From a virus: 30,750 bases of DNA. Position 1 is the stretch's first letter; each line of letters starts with the position of its first letter. The position numbers and the translations under genes are program-made. Below are positions 24,625-30,750 of the stretch, in pieces. The stretch lies in IMG/VR virus record IMGVR_UViG_3300020451_000731, positions 1 through 30,750 of that record; one strand, written 5' to 3'. The notes under the pieces were generated by a model. It had not been told where the DNA came from. It did no database searches and worked only from the letters and a program-made list of their open reading frames with translations.

Positions 24625-25824
24625 TTATTTTGTTAGCCCGGCTAATTTTTTGAATCTAGAAGCCATGTCAGCACCTTCTGAAAGAACTGATCTTCGTGGT
24701 TTAGTTGATGCTACCGCTTTAGATGCAAATCCTTCTTTGATTGCTTTTTTGTTTCTAGTTGTTCTTGTTGCCATTGTAGATTCTGCTAAAGTAGTATACA
24801 CTAATTTAACTTCTCTAGTTGATTTCGCTCTGTCAAAAGTTTCAATTACTTTTAATTTTTGACTTTCATTTAAGTTACCATTTCTAAATAATTTGTTAGT
24901 AAATAACAATTTTGCATTTAGTAAGTTAACTTCATTGATTTTGCTTCGTAGGAATTTTACTACTGAGTAAGATTCTTTAAGCTTTTCAGTTAGGTTGTTA
25001 ATCGTTTCTGATTCACCTTCCATACCGTCTTCAGATTCTTCTAATTCTTCTTCTTCTTCACGTAAAGATCGGATAACTTCTTCTAGGTCGATGTCTTCAC
25101 CTTCCTCTAATTCGTCACCTTCTTCTTCATGTAAATTGTCTAAAGTTTCAGATTCACCTTCCATACCGTCTTCTGACTCGGCTACAACTTTAGCACCTGT
25201 TCCTTCTGGATCATCTGTGCTGTCTGCGTTAGCTGCTGGTGCAGGTTGTTTGTTATCGGATGCTCCGATACCTGATGATGCATCATTACTTTCTTCAAGC
25301 TCATCTTCATGACCTTCTTCTAGTTCTTCATGCTCATCTTCTTCGATTTCGTCTTCAAGCTCTTTGATAATAGCTTCTAACTCTAAATCGTCTTCTTCAG
25401 CAACCGGCTCGTCTTCGTGCTCGTCTTCTCGCATTTCGTCATGGCTTTCGTGGTGAGCGTCATCATGAGTTTCTTCATCTTCTCTCATACCATCGTGAAG
25501 TTCTTCGTCTTCATCTTCGCGCATTCCGCCTTCTTCTACATCATGCTCTTCATCCTCTCTCATGCCATCGTGAAGTTCTTCGTCTTCATCTTCTCGCATT
25601 CCGCCTTCTTCCATATCATGCTCTTCATCTTCACGCATTTCGTTATGGTCTTCCATTTCTTCTTCTTCTAAATCTTCTACTTCTGCTTCCTCACGGATTT
25701 TAGCAGAGATCATAGATTGAAGTTTTGGTGTGAAAGCTTCTTCAAGAGCAAGTTTAGCATTAGCAAGTGCAGTCTTACGAACAGCTTTAGCATCAGCGAT
25801 TGCTTCTTTTAATAGATCATTCAT
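24625..25824 (-). CDS. 22: Prohead core scaffold protein gp22, with acidic tandem repeats
   Basis: A 399-residue, extremely acidic protein starting MNDLLKEAIADAKAVRKTAL. Residues 50-265 are mostly Glu and Asp with His and Met. A 25-residue unit (MREDEEHDMEEGG plus MREDEDEELHDG) is present twice at residues 63-112, and SEDGMEGESET occurs twice further on. The last 130 residues are a basic helical region (SVVKFLRSKINEVNLLNAKL) ending SRFKKLAGLTK, a C-terminal pattern I know from gp22 of T4-like phages. gp22 forms the internal core on which gp23 assembles and is degraded by gp21. T4 gp22 is shorter (269); the extra length is the acidic repeat region. TAAGGAG precedes the ATG, and gp23 follows. 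Confidence 0.88.
   Translation of the reverse strand: MNDLLKEAIADAKAVRKTALANAKLALEEAFTPKLQSMISAKIREEAEVEDLEEEEMEDHNEMREDEEHDMEEGGMREDEDEELHDGMREDEEHDVEEGGMREDEDEELHDGMREDEETHDDAHHESHDEMREDEHEDEPVAEEDDLELEAIIKELEDEIEEDEHEELEEGHEDELEESNDASSGIGASDNKQPAPAANADSTDDPEGTGAKVVAESEDGMEGESETLDNLHEEEGDELEEGEDIDLEEVIRSLREEEEELEESEDGMEGESETINNLTEKLKESYSVVKFLRSKINEVNLLNAKLLFTNKLFRNGNLNESQKLKVIETFDRAKSTREVKLVYTTLAESTMATRTTRNKKAIKEGFASKAVASTKPRRSVLSEGADMASRFKKLAGLTK
25489..25638 (-). repeat. Two 75-base tandem repeats in the scaffold gene
   Basis: The coding units for MREDEEHD-M/V-EEGG followed by MREDEDEELHDG occur back to back (residues 63-87 and 88-112), with nearly identical DNA. Further MREDE starts at residues 113 and 131 are partial copies. 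This looks like a recent in-frame expansion. Confidence 0.85.
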
Positions 25825-25855
25825 TGTCTATTCTCCTTAAATTTGTTTGTGGAAA

Positions 25856-25936
25856 TAAGAATATTAGGATTCTTAATAGGTAATTAGTTTCTATATTTTC
25901 ACACTACATAAAGAATGCTTGTATTAAGCGTAGTGT
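25856..25936 (-). promoter_or_regulatory. Structured 5' leader of the scaffold gene (two hairpins)
   Basis: Between the block motif and the gp22 ribosome site the coding strand can form two hairpins. The first has an outer stem ACACTAC/GTAGTGT (25930-25936 with 25901-25907) and an inner GCTT/AAGC stem. The second is TAAGAAT/ATTCTTA with a six-base loop (25869-25875 with 25856-25862). Neither has a T run, so they are not terminators. A role in mRNA stability or translation is possible. Confidence 0.45.
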
Positions 25937-25947
25937 ATTCTTATCTA

Positions 25948-25960
25948 GAAATAAATATGG
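25948..25960 (-). promoter_or_regulatory. Variant block-leading motif CCATATTTATTTC before the scaffold-capsid block
   Basis: The coding strand reads CCATATTTATTTC, the left half of the common motif, immediately after the terminator of the previous block and then TAGATAAGAATAC. The gp22 start is about 125 bases further on, so this transcript would carry a long leader. Confidence 0.45.
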
Positions 25961-25961
25961 C

Positions 25962-25990
25962 AAAAAAAAAGAAACCAGTCAGGTTTCTTT
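25962..25990 (-). terminator. Rho-independent terminator after the bS21 gene
   Basis: On the coding strand AAAGAAACC pairs with GGTTTCTTT around a five-base loop TGACT, followed by more T. It starts about 25 bases after the bS21 stop and closes the head block. The plus strand also has T residues after the stem, so it could act in both directions. Confidence 0.88.
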
Positions 25991-26014
25991 AATTTTTTAT
26001 GTATTTTTATAAGT

Positions 26015-26386
26015 TTATTGGGCTTGACCGTTAATAATTGCTGTCCATACTCGTTTATTACCCATTCTTATCTCTTTTTTAGTCTGACTACGTTGGATTC
26101 CGGCAGCTCTCTTCTTTGCCATATAACGTTTTTTAGAGGGCTTAATAAACTCTCTTCTTTCTTTAAGTTCTGTAATAACATCAGTTTGTTTCATCATTTT
26201 TTTGAAACGTTTTAATGCCTGTTCGATATTCCCATCAGGAACCTTTACTGCTCGAGGTTGACCAGGTATTTGAAAGTCTTCTCGAGTTAATCGTTTTTTT
26301 CGTTTGAAATGTTTCTTTTTGGAATTGTGATTTCGTGTGTTGGTATCGGATTGATTCCGATGTTTTTGATTTCTGCTATAAGCCAT
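26015..26386 (-). CDS. rpsU: Phage-encoded ribosomal protein bS21 homolog with N- and C-terminal extensions
   Basis: A 123-residue, strongly basic protein. Residues 47-99 align by eye with bacterial bS21: VKVPDGNIEQALKRFKKMMK followed by ERREFIKPSKKRYMAKKRAA, against the E. coli pattern [20 protein letters not shown] then [20 protein letters not shown]. Cellular bS21 is about 70 residues. Here a 46-residue Lys/Arg/Asn/His-rich N-terminal part (MAYSRNQKHRNQSDTNTRNH) and a 24-residue C-terminal part are added. bS21 sits on the 30S subunit near the anti-Shine-Dalgarno end of 16S rRNA and helps mRNA engagement; bS21 genes are known in other phages. Unlike nearly all neighbours it has no Shine-Dalgarno: the leader is CTAAACTAAATTAA then ATG. 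It lies between a small unknown gene and a terminator. Confidence 0.85.
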   Translation of the reverse strand: MAYSRNQKHRNQSDTNTRNHNSKKKHFKRKKRLTREDFQIPGQPRAVKVPDGNIEQALKRFKKMMKQTDVITELKERREFIKPSKKRYMAKKRAAGIQRSQTKKEIRMGNKRVWTAIINGQAQ

Positions 26387-26410
26387 TTAATTTAGTTTAG
26401 TTTATTACTT

Positions 26411-26430
26411 AATTTATATTAAATATACGA
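26411..26430 (-). promoter_or_regulatory. Possible T4-type late promoter before bS21
   Basis: In the 64-base gap before bS21 the coding strand reads GTATATTTAATATAAATT. It contains TATAAATT, one base off the T4 late octamer and here in the sense orientation, 24 bases before the ATG. It also has TATATTTA, part of the common block motif. Such AT-rich sequence could arise by chance. Confidence 0.3.
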
Positions 26431-26450
26431 AAAATTATTTAAGGAACCAA

Positions 26451-26870
26451 CTATTTTGAATTATTTGGTGCTAACGGTATAGTTTTATCGATATCAGCTA
26501 TTTCATAATAACGACTTAATTTACCACCTATATCTTCATATAAAGCTTCTAAACGATGTTGTAATGTACCGACTTCTTTTGCTGCTTTTTCAAATAATTT
26601 AACTGCATTTCCAATCTCTTTAACATCTTTCTTAACCGTTACTCCATCAAACCAGTCTTCAGTTTCATCTAATGCTAATCTGCCAGCATATTCACTAATA
26701 GTTTTAATTGCTTCAACTACTTCACGAACATCTTTTTGTCTGTATATATGTTGCTCAAACTTGTTAAACTTGTTGACTGCATCAAGGACTAACTGTCTTT
26801 CTTTTTTATCAAGTTTTCGATAGTTTTCTTCTTGCTTACTTTCACGTATTATTTTAGCCATTCTAATCAT
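26451..26870 (-). CDS. Small helical protein between gp21 and bS21, unknown function
   Basis: A 139-residue protein starting MIRMAKIIRESKQEENYRKL. The start is supported by TAGGGAATAATTATG, in which the AGGGA ribosome site overlaps the stop codon of gp21. A second ATG three codons in has no better site. The protein is charged and probably all helical (DKKERQLVLDAVNKFNKFEQ, IGNAVKLFEKAAKEVGTLQH), ending in a flexible tail (TIPLAPNNSK). I do not recognise the family. Its location between the prohead protease and the scaffold is where T4-like phages often keep small core or internal head proteins, but nothing in the sequence proves a structural role. No signal peptide or membrane segment is seen. 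Confidence 0.72.
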   Translation of the reverse strand: MIRMAKIIRESKQEENYRKLDKKERQLVLDAVNKFNKFEQHIYRQKDVREVVEAIKTISEYAGRLALDETEDWFDGVTVKKDVKEIGNAVKLFEKAAKEVGTLQHRLEALYEDIGGKLSRYYEIADIDKTIPLAPNNSK

Positions 26871-26879
26871 AATTATTCC

Positions 26880-27512
26880 CTAGTCTACTGGACAGCAGCC
26901 TTTCATTTCACAAAGGATGTCTCTTATTATTGTATTAACTTTTTCATAACTTTGATTATTTTTAACTACATTTTCTGCAAGTACGCCTTCATTTTGAATA
27001 GGTTTCATAAATGCACCATGAGTTGATGGATTAGAAACAAAGTCCCAACATATAAGTTCAAAATCATCTTCTACTGCTACCGTACCTTCATCTAACTCTC
27101 TAACTGAACCTAAGCCTCTAGAGCTGATGCCTAGCAGTATACCTGCTTGGAGAAGTTCCTTAAGGATATTACCTGATGGAGTTCCTAAGATTTCAACTTT
27201 ACCAATCACATCATCACCTTTCCACCAACAATCTAAAACATTATGAGATACATTATTTAGATTAACTACAGATGATTCTGGATGATCTAATTCTCCTAGA
27301 GCACGTTTTTCAGCTATTTGAACTTTTTTATAGTTAGCTACTTCTCGCGCTAAAATTTCTTTTGGATATATTCTACCGTTTTGGTTTTTAGCTCCTGATC
27401 TTTGTAAAACGCCTTCTACTACCACTCGGCCATTGTTGATAGCCATAGATTCGTTAATCTGTTGCGGTGTTACTTGGAATGGTATATAATCTACTAGTAC
27501 TTGTCTTGCCAT
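26880..27512 (-). CDS. 21: Prohead maturation protease gp21
   Basis: A 210-residue protein, the size of T4 gp21 (212). It starts MARQVLVDYIPFQVTPQQIN. Family landmarks follow in order: RVVVEGVLQRSGAKNQNGRI then YPKEIL, the catalytic-histidine motif GELDHPE (His77), GTPSGNILKELLQAGILLGI then SSRGLGS with the nucleophile Ser at 130 or 131, and DFELICWDFVSNPSTHGAFM. It cleaves the scaffold, the major capsid protein and itself after short-motif glutamates during head maturation. It follows the 168-residue gene by one base, with GGGAT as a modest ribosome site. The next gene's ribosome site overlaps its stop. The firm identification anchors the head module. Confidence 0.93.
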   Translation of the reverse strand: MARQVLVDYIPFQVTPQQINESMAINNGRVVVEGVLQRSGAKNQNGRIYPKEILAREVANYKKVQIAEKRALGELDHPESSVVNLNNVSHNVLDCWWKGDDVIGKVEILGTPSGNILKELLQAGILLGISSRGLGSVRELDEGTVAVEDDFELICWDFVSNPSTHGAFMKPIQNEGVLAENVVKNNQSYEKVNTIIRDILCEMKGCCPVD

Positions 27513-27513
27513 T

Positions 27514-28020
27514 TTATGATCCCAGTTTTCTCATTGCGTGACCTACCCGTACCATACGTTCACTAATTTTACCAAATTTAGCTCGAGTTGACTTCCAGTA
27601 GTTTTCACTTGTTATACCCATCTCTGTTTTTAACTTGTTATTCTGATGGATTATCCTTTCTATCTCGTAAAGCTTTCGATTAACTTCTTTTATTGAGTTG
27701 TTAACTTTTTGCTTTGCTGACATGGTTTCATCTTTTTTATATTCGCGATAATTTATTTCACTCATTACTTTTTTGTATATTGATTCACCCATGTTACCCT
27801 TAAATACTTTTTTAGGCTTTTCTTTAACTATAGAAAATCCTGTACTGTTTGTTGATATGTCTTTAGTCTTCTTTTTATCCATGTTACGACCTTTACCGAA
27901 AGCAAATGGAGTCTTTGGAGGTCCTTCTCCTCCATCTAAATTACCAGTTACACTCATCTCATCTAATTCCTCTTGAGATTCTTCTAACTCGTTTAATATT
28001 TTTTTAATATATGATTCCAT
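27514..28020 (-). CDS. Unrecognised head-region protein upstream of gp21
   Basis: A 168-residue protein starting MESYIKKILNELEESQEELD. A Gly/Pro-rich segment (VTGNLDGGEGPPKTPFAFGK) is followed by a Lys-rich stretch and a C-terminal helical domain (KQKVNNSIKEVNRKLYEIER, ending RMVRVGHAMRKLGS). The EM(S/T)-x-TG...TPFAF segment recalls small proteins that sit beside portal and protease genes in marine T4-like phages, but I cannot name a function. In T4 this position is held by the small internal head proteins gp67 and gp68. The start codon overlaps the stop of the upstream gene by one base (TAATG), with AGAGG before it, and gp21 begins one base after its stop. Translation is therefore tightly coupled. 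Confidence 0.72.
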   Translation of the reverse strand: MESYIKKILNELEESQEELDEMSVTGNLDGGEGPPKTPFAFGKGRNMDKKKTKDISTNSTGFSIVKEKPKKVFKGNMGESIYKKVMSEINYREYKKDETMSAKQKVNNSIKEVNRKLYEIERIIHQNNKLKTEMGITSENYWKSTRAKFGKISERMVRVGHAMRKLGS

Positions 28021-29021
28021 TATTTTTCTAAACCTCTTAATTCTTGAATAGATTCATATACCCTTGCTTCTTGGATTTTTACAGATTCTGAAGTTTCTGA
28101 CGATTTATATTTACCAGCACCTGATACTGCCATTGCCATAAAATCAGGTCTTTTTGCTTTTTTAATTTTGTCAGAGTAGTGTTTTATTCCCTCTGGTTCC
28201 AATGGAGTTTCAAACTCTTCTAAAGCTCTTTCATACCGTTTAACTTTTCCAAAGTTTGTTTCAAAATGATTTCTCCAATGTTTATTAGCTGGTATATACT
28301 CACCAGTTTCAGGATCACGAGAGCTCTTAACCATCTTATCTTCATCATAAGAATATTTCTTTTTTAGAGCATCTAGACCAGCGTGAGCTTGTTTTTTTGT
28401 CATTTGACTGAATGTATTATGAATATATGGTCGTTCAAGAGATGATTGATTCATCAATGTATCTAAACCAGTGAGTATCCCTTCTGCAGACGATTCGGAT
28501 CCAGAAAAATCGTGTGGCATAAAATCATATCGTTCGAAGGTACCTCCTGGATTTTCAGGACCTTGAACATTAAGCTTATGATTTAACCATTCCTTATCAT
28601 ACTTATCATAATCATTTTTGTATAGTTCCCCACGCATATTTTTTTGTATTTTCTTTATTGACTGATCTGATAATCCTGATCTAGGATTTATTGTTGCTGG
28701 TTTAGCATTGTATTCTTTTGCTACTGCAGCTACCTTTTTATCTGTATATTTTTTAGCTGCTTTAGCATATGTAGCTTCGTAATCATCACCTGCTTTTTTA
28801 GGCTTGGTTGCCTTTTTATCAACAGGAGCTGATTTTTTACCTCCACCTGCATCACCTGCTGTTGTAGTTTTACCACCGATAGTTACTTTAGTGGTTGGAC
28901 GCATTTTATGTTTAGCATCGTACTTTTGAAAAGCCTTTTGAGATTTGAAATCTATTTCTTTTTTAAGTTTAGATTCCTCGATAAGGTGTTTGTCTTGCCA
29001 CTTTTTTATATCGAATCGCAT
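28020..29021 (-). CDS. Lys/Ala-rich head-region protein, unknown function
   Basis: A 333-residue protein starting MRFDIKKWQDKHLIEESKLK. Residues about 40-115 are low-complexity and basic (GGGKKSAPVDKKATKPKKAG, YAKAAKKYTDKKVAAVAKEY), recalling DNA-binding tails. The rest is a charged, Tyr-rich domain (NYDKYDKEW-like, GTFERYDFMPHDFSGSE, HIHNTFSQ-type segments) ending KIQEARVYESIQELRGLEK. I find no catalytic motif that I recognise. Position between the portal and the protease suggests a core, internal or DNA-associated head protein packaged in the capsid. That is inference. A good ribosome site (AGGGATAGGAT) precedes the ATG, and the gene overlaps the next by one base. Confidence 0.72.
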   Translation of the reverse strand: MRFDIKKWQDKHLIEESKLKKEIDFKSQKAFQKYDAKHKMRPTTKVTIGGKTTTAGDAGGGKKSAPVDKKATKPKKAGDDYEATYAKAAKKYTDKKVAAVAKEYNAKPATINPRSGLSDQSIKKIQKNMRGELYKNDYDKYDKEWLNHKLNVQGPENPGGTFERYDFMPHDFSGSESSAEGILTGLDTLMNQSSLERPYIHNTFSQMTKKQAHAGLDALKKKYSYDEDKMVKSSRDPETGEYIPANKHWRNHFETNFGKVKRYERALEEFETPLEPEGIKHYSDKIKKAKRPDFMAMAVSGAGKYKSSETSESVKIQEARVYESIQELRGLEK

Positions 29022-29031
29022 ATCCTATCCC

Positions 29032-29877
29032 TTATTTAATATTTTTAAGTTCTTTGATTAACTCGTAGAATCTCATTAAAGATAATACTTCTTGATCTTT
29101 GATAACATTTCGTTTACCCAAAGCAGTTGCTTGTTTAGCTACCTCTTTAAGTTTGATTCGAACAACTGGATCTTTTATAGATCTCATCTTGTTTCGAAGT
29201 GTGCGTTTAATATGTGGCACTTCAGATGATATAAGTTCTTTCAGATTGTTTGTGTTAGAAACGTTGTTTATATATTCACGTAAAACCTTTTTCTGTTTTA
29301 CTGATAAATCACCATACTTCTCATTGAACTTATCAACTAATATTTGATATGATAGCAATTGCATATCTTTATCTTGTTGTTGATATTCAGATACTATCTG
29401 TTTTTTAATTTGCTTATTAGCTCGTTTACCTGTTACTGCTTCCACTAAATTATATCTTAGTTTTACAGAATCAGCTGGAGGTAATGTTGTATTTTCAAAT
29501 ATAGTAAATGTAGACGCTAGAGTTCTATAATTATCTATTCGAGCTTTTGTAAACTTGTCTATATCGTAATGTTCTTTAATATCCTTTATAAGGTTATACT
29601 TTTCACGTCGAAGTTTACTATTATTTAATTTTTTTCTAGAAGATAAAACTGCATCAACGAATCTATTTGCTTGAGATTCGCTATTAAACTTTTCTTTCAG
29701 GATTGTTTGATATAGTTGTAATTCTTTACCTAGTTGAGTTTTATTAGAAAAATATTCTTTAATAATTCTGACAGCTTCTGAATTATCTTTAGATAGCGTA
29801 TCAGACGCTACCTGCCTCACAAGTAGTTCAAACAGGATACCTGTATTCTTAAATTTTGAGTGTTTTATTGTGCTCAT
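29032..29877 (-). CDS. Helical basic protein following the portal gene, unknown function
   Basis: A 281-residue protein if started at MSTIKHSKFKNTGILFELLV, where a GGTGAAAG stretch lies just upstream. Earlier in-frame ATGs at 29910 and 29895 have no ribosome site, and the first is inside the CATATTTATATATG motif, so I prefer 29877. The protein is Lys-rich and largely helical (EAVRIIKEYFSNKTQLGKEL, KQKKVLREYINNVSNTNNLK) and ends VLSLMRFYELIKELKNIK. No domain is recognised. Placed first after the portal and followed 10 bases later by another unknown head gene, it could correspond functionally to the T4 gp67/gp68 core proteins, though it is larger. That comparison is positional only. Confidence 0.72.
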   Translation of the reverse strand: MSTIKHSKFKNTGILFELLVRQVASDTLSKDNSEAVRIIKEYFSNKTQLGKELQLYQTILKEKFNSESQANRFVDAVLSSRKKLNNSKLRREKYNLIKDIKEHYDIDKFTKARIDNYRTLASTFTIFENTTLPPADSVKLRYNLVEAVTGKRANKQIKKQIVSEYQQQDKDMQLLSYQILVDKFNEKYGDLSVKQKKVLREYINNVSNTNNLKELISSEVPHIKRTLRNKMRSIKDPVVRIKLKEVAKQATALGKRNVIKDQEVLSLMRFYELIKELKNIK

Positions 29878-29909
29878 ATTTCTTTCACCATTAGACATAG
29901 TATTTATCA

Positions 29910-29923
29910 TATATAAATATGAT
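29910..29923 (-). promoter_or_regulatory. Block-leading motif CATATTTATATATG after the portal gene
   Basis: A perfect 14-base copy on the coding strand fills most of the 60-base gap. It is directly followed by ATAAATACTATG, which itself resembles the extended T4 late consensus TATAAATACTATT in sense orientation. The preferred start codon of the next gene is 32 bases further on. It would open the head block ending at bS21. Confidence 0.58.
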
Positions 29924-29937
29924 GTTTTGCAAAAAGA

Positions 29938-30750
29938 TTATATACTCCCGTCAATAATATTGCCTTCGTCGAGTAGACCACCTTTATCGTTATACTGCTT
30001 TTTTTCTTCACTTAAAGTTTCTTTCAAAACACTTTTTGATTTAACTTTAGATTGAAGTGATTTAATTACATTTTTATATTTTTGTCGTTTGTCTTCTCTA
30101 GCTAATGGACTATTTCCTCTAAAATTATGCTTTAATGGTTCTTTAGATATATTAAAGGTTTTTGCTAGATCTTTATCACCTATTGGATCTTGACCTCCTG
30201 GGTGTTCAGTTGTTTTATATTTCATTCCAATATCAGGTCTTCCAACTGGTTCATCACTCTCTTCATCATATGATTGTTGACCAGCTGTTGCAAGATCATG
30301 CGGTGTACCAAATGATCTTAAAGTTTTTGATGGATCATTTCCTTCTTGTTCAATTTGAGATTGTCTAAATTTAAGTTTAAGGTCTGCAATAACGTTTTCT
30401 CTTTCAGCGTTCCAAGCTTGGTCACCCATGTTTAGAATATTTTCATATATCCATTCATCAGATAATAATTTAGAAGATTGAATATCAGTAGCTAATCTTA
30501 TCTTTTCTTGCCAGATTGAAATTTTCTCTTGCTCATATACAGTAGATGGAGTTGTTAATTCCAAAGAGAAATCAACTAAATCTTCATCCTTAAATCCTTG
30601 AGTATATAGATGTACTATTGCAATCTTAGTTAATTCTGATATTGCTATTTTTTGAATTCTTTCAATCGTTCTTGCAAATCTAATATCCTCTGCCGCTAAT
30701 GTTGCTTTACCTTCTACCTGTTCATCGTACCCTAGGAATGCTTTTGGTAC
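29938..30750 (-). CDS. 20: Portal vertex protein gp20, C-terminal part (starts beyond the right edge)
   Basis: The minus-strand frame is open from the right edge to a TAA at 29938-29940, 270 codons. The first visible residues read VPKAFLGYDEQVEGKATLAA followed by EDIRFARTIERIQKIAISEL and TKIAIVHLYTQGF. This is a hallmark segment of T4-like portal proteins. A frame beginning at the TTG near 30564 is only an internal piece of it. After ELTTPSTVYEQEKISIWQEK the tail becomes charged and probably disordered (KKQYNDKGGLLDEGNIIDGS). The portal dodecamer sits at one head vertex, starts prohead assembly and passes DNA. Its position before the protease, scaffold and capsid genes matches T4. The N-terminal part lies outside the window. 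Confidence 0.93.
   Translation of the reverse strand, partial: VPKAFLGYDEQVEGKATLAAEDIRFARTIERIQKIAISELTKIAIVHLYTQGFKDEDLVDFSLELTTPSTVYEQEKISIWQEKIRLATDIQSSKLLSDEWIYENILNMGDQAWNAERENVIADLKLKFRQSQIEQEGNDPSKTLRSFGTPHDLATAGQQSYDEESDEPVGRPDIGMKYKTTEHPGGQDPIGDKDLAKTFNISKEPLKHNFRGNSPLAREDKRQKYKNVIKSLQSKVKSKSVLKETLSEEKKQYNDKGGLLDEGNIIDGSI

Noticed and set aside
24995-25671. Plus-strand open frames rich in Ser (24995-25312) and Phe (25417-25671)
   Set aside because: They are antisense readings of the Glu/Asp codon-rich scaffold gene (GAA/GAT read as TTC/ATC), with no start signals.
29938-30564. Separate 208-residue gene starting at a TTG at 30564
   Set aside because: The same frame is open to the window edge and the upstream residues are a classic portal segment, so this is only the end of gp20.

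Overview
The window is a continuous stretch of the virion-structure region of a large, AT-rich, T4-like contractile-tailed phage (myovirus). It could be a whole phage genome fragment or an assembled viral contig. Every gene I accept lies on the minus strand, so the transcription order runs from 30750 down to 1. Hallmark proteins are the portal (gp20, C-terminal part), prohead protease (gp21), scaffold (gp22), major capsid protein (gp23), neck and tail-completion proteins (gp13, gp14, gp15), two tail sheaths (gp18), tail tube (gp19), baseplate hub proteins (gp26 and a gp51-position protein) and the start of a tape measure protein. A PhoH-type ATPase and a phage-encoded ribosomal protein bS21 are embedded among them. 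The AT-rich composition, PhoH and bS21 fit a marine or freshwater phage, for instance of the type infecting SAR11-like or other small-genome bacteria, but the sequence does not fix the host. Strong Shine-Dalgarno sites before most genes argue mildly against a Bacteroidetes host.

Layout in transcription order. (1) 30750-29938: portal C-terminus. (2) 29877-26015: head block with three unrecognised proteins, gp21, a small unrecognised protein and bS21, closed by a hairpin terminator. (3) 25824-22858: scaffold and major capsid, preceded by a structured leader and closed by a second strong terminator. (4) 22752-22090: phoH alone. (5) 22038-19451: gp13-gp14-gp15. (6) 19412-9887: a giant 2594-residue fibre protein with about 50 copies of a 17-18 residue repeat, a LamG-like protein and a small protein. 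(7) 9783-3694: a coiled-coil protein and two tandem paralogous sheath genes. (8) 3619-2072: tail tube, gp26 and the overlapping gp51-position gene. (9) 2018-1: a small protein and the tape measure.

Nearly every block begins with the same AT-rich near-palindrome, CATATTTATATATG on the coding strand, usually 22-30 bases before the first start codon and often followed by an AAACTA-like box. This gives a consistent map of probable late transcription units. The motif contains the T4 late promoter octamer TATAAATA, but on the strand opposite to the genes.

The points most worth following up are the bS21 gene, which lacks a Shine-Dalgarno site while its neighbours have good ones; the recurrent block-leading motif; a T7 slippery run where gp26 could shift into the overlapping downstream frame; the sheath duplication, in which almost the whole length difference sits in one N-proximal region; and the giant repeat fibre. 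No tRNA, CRISPR array, integrase, insertion sequence or plus-strand gene was found, and no stretch above 300 bases lacks a gene.
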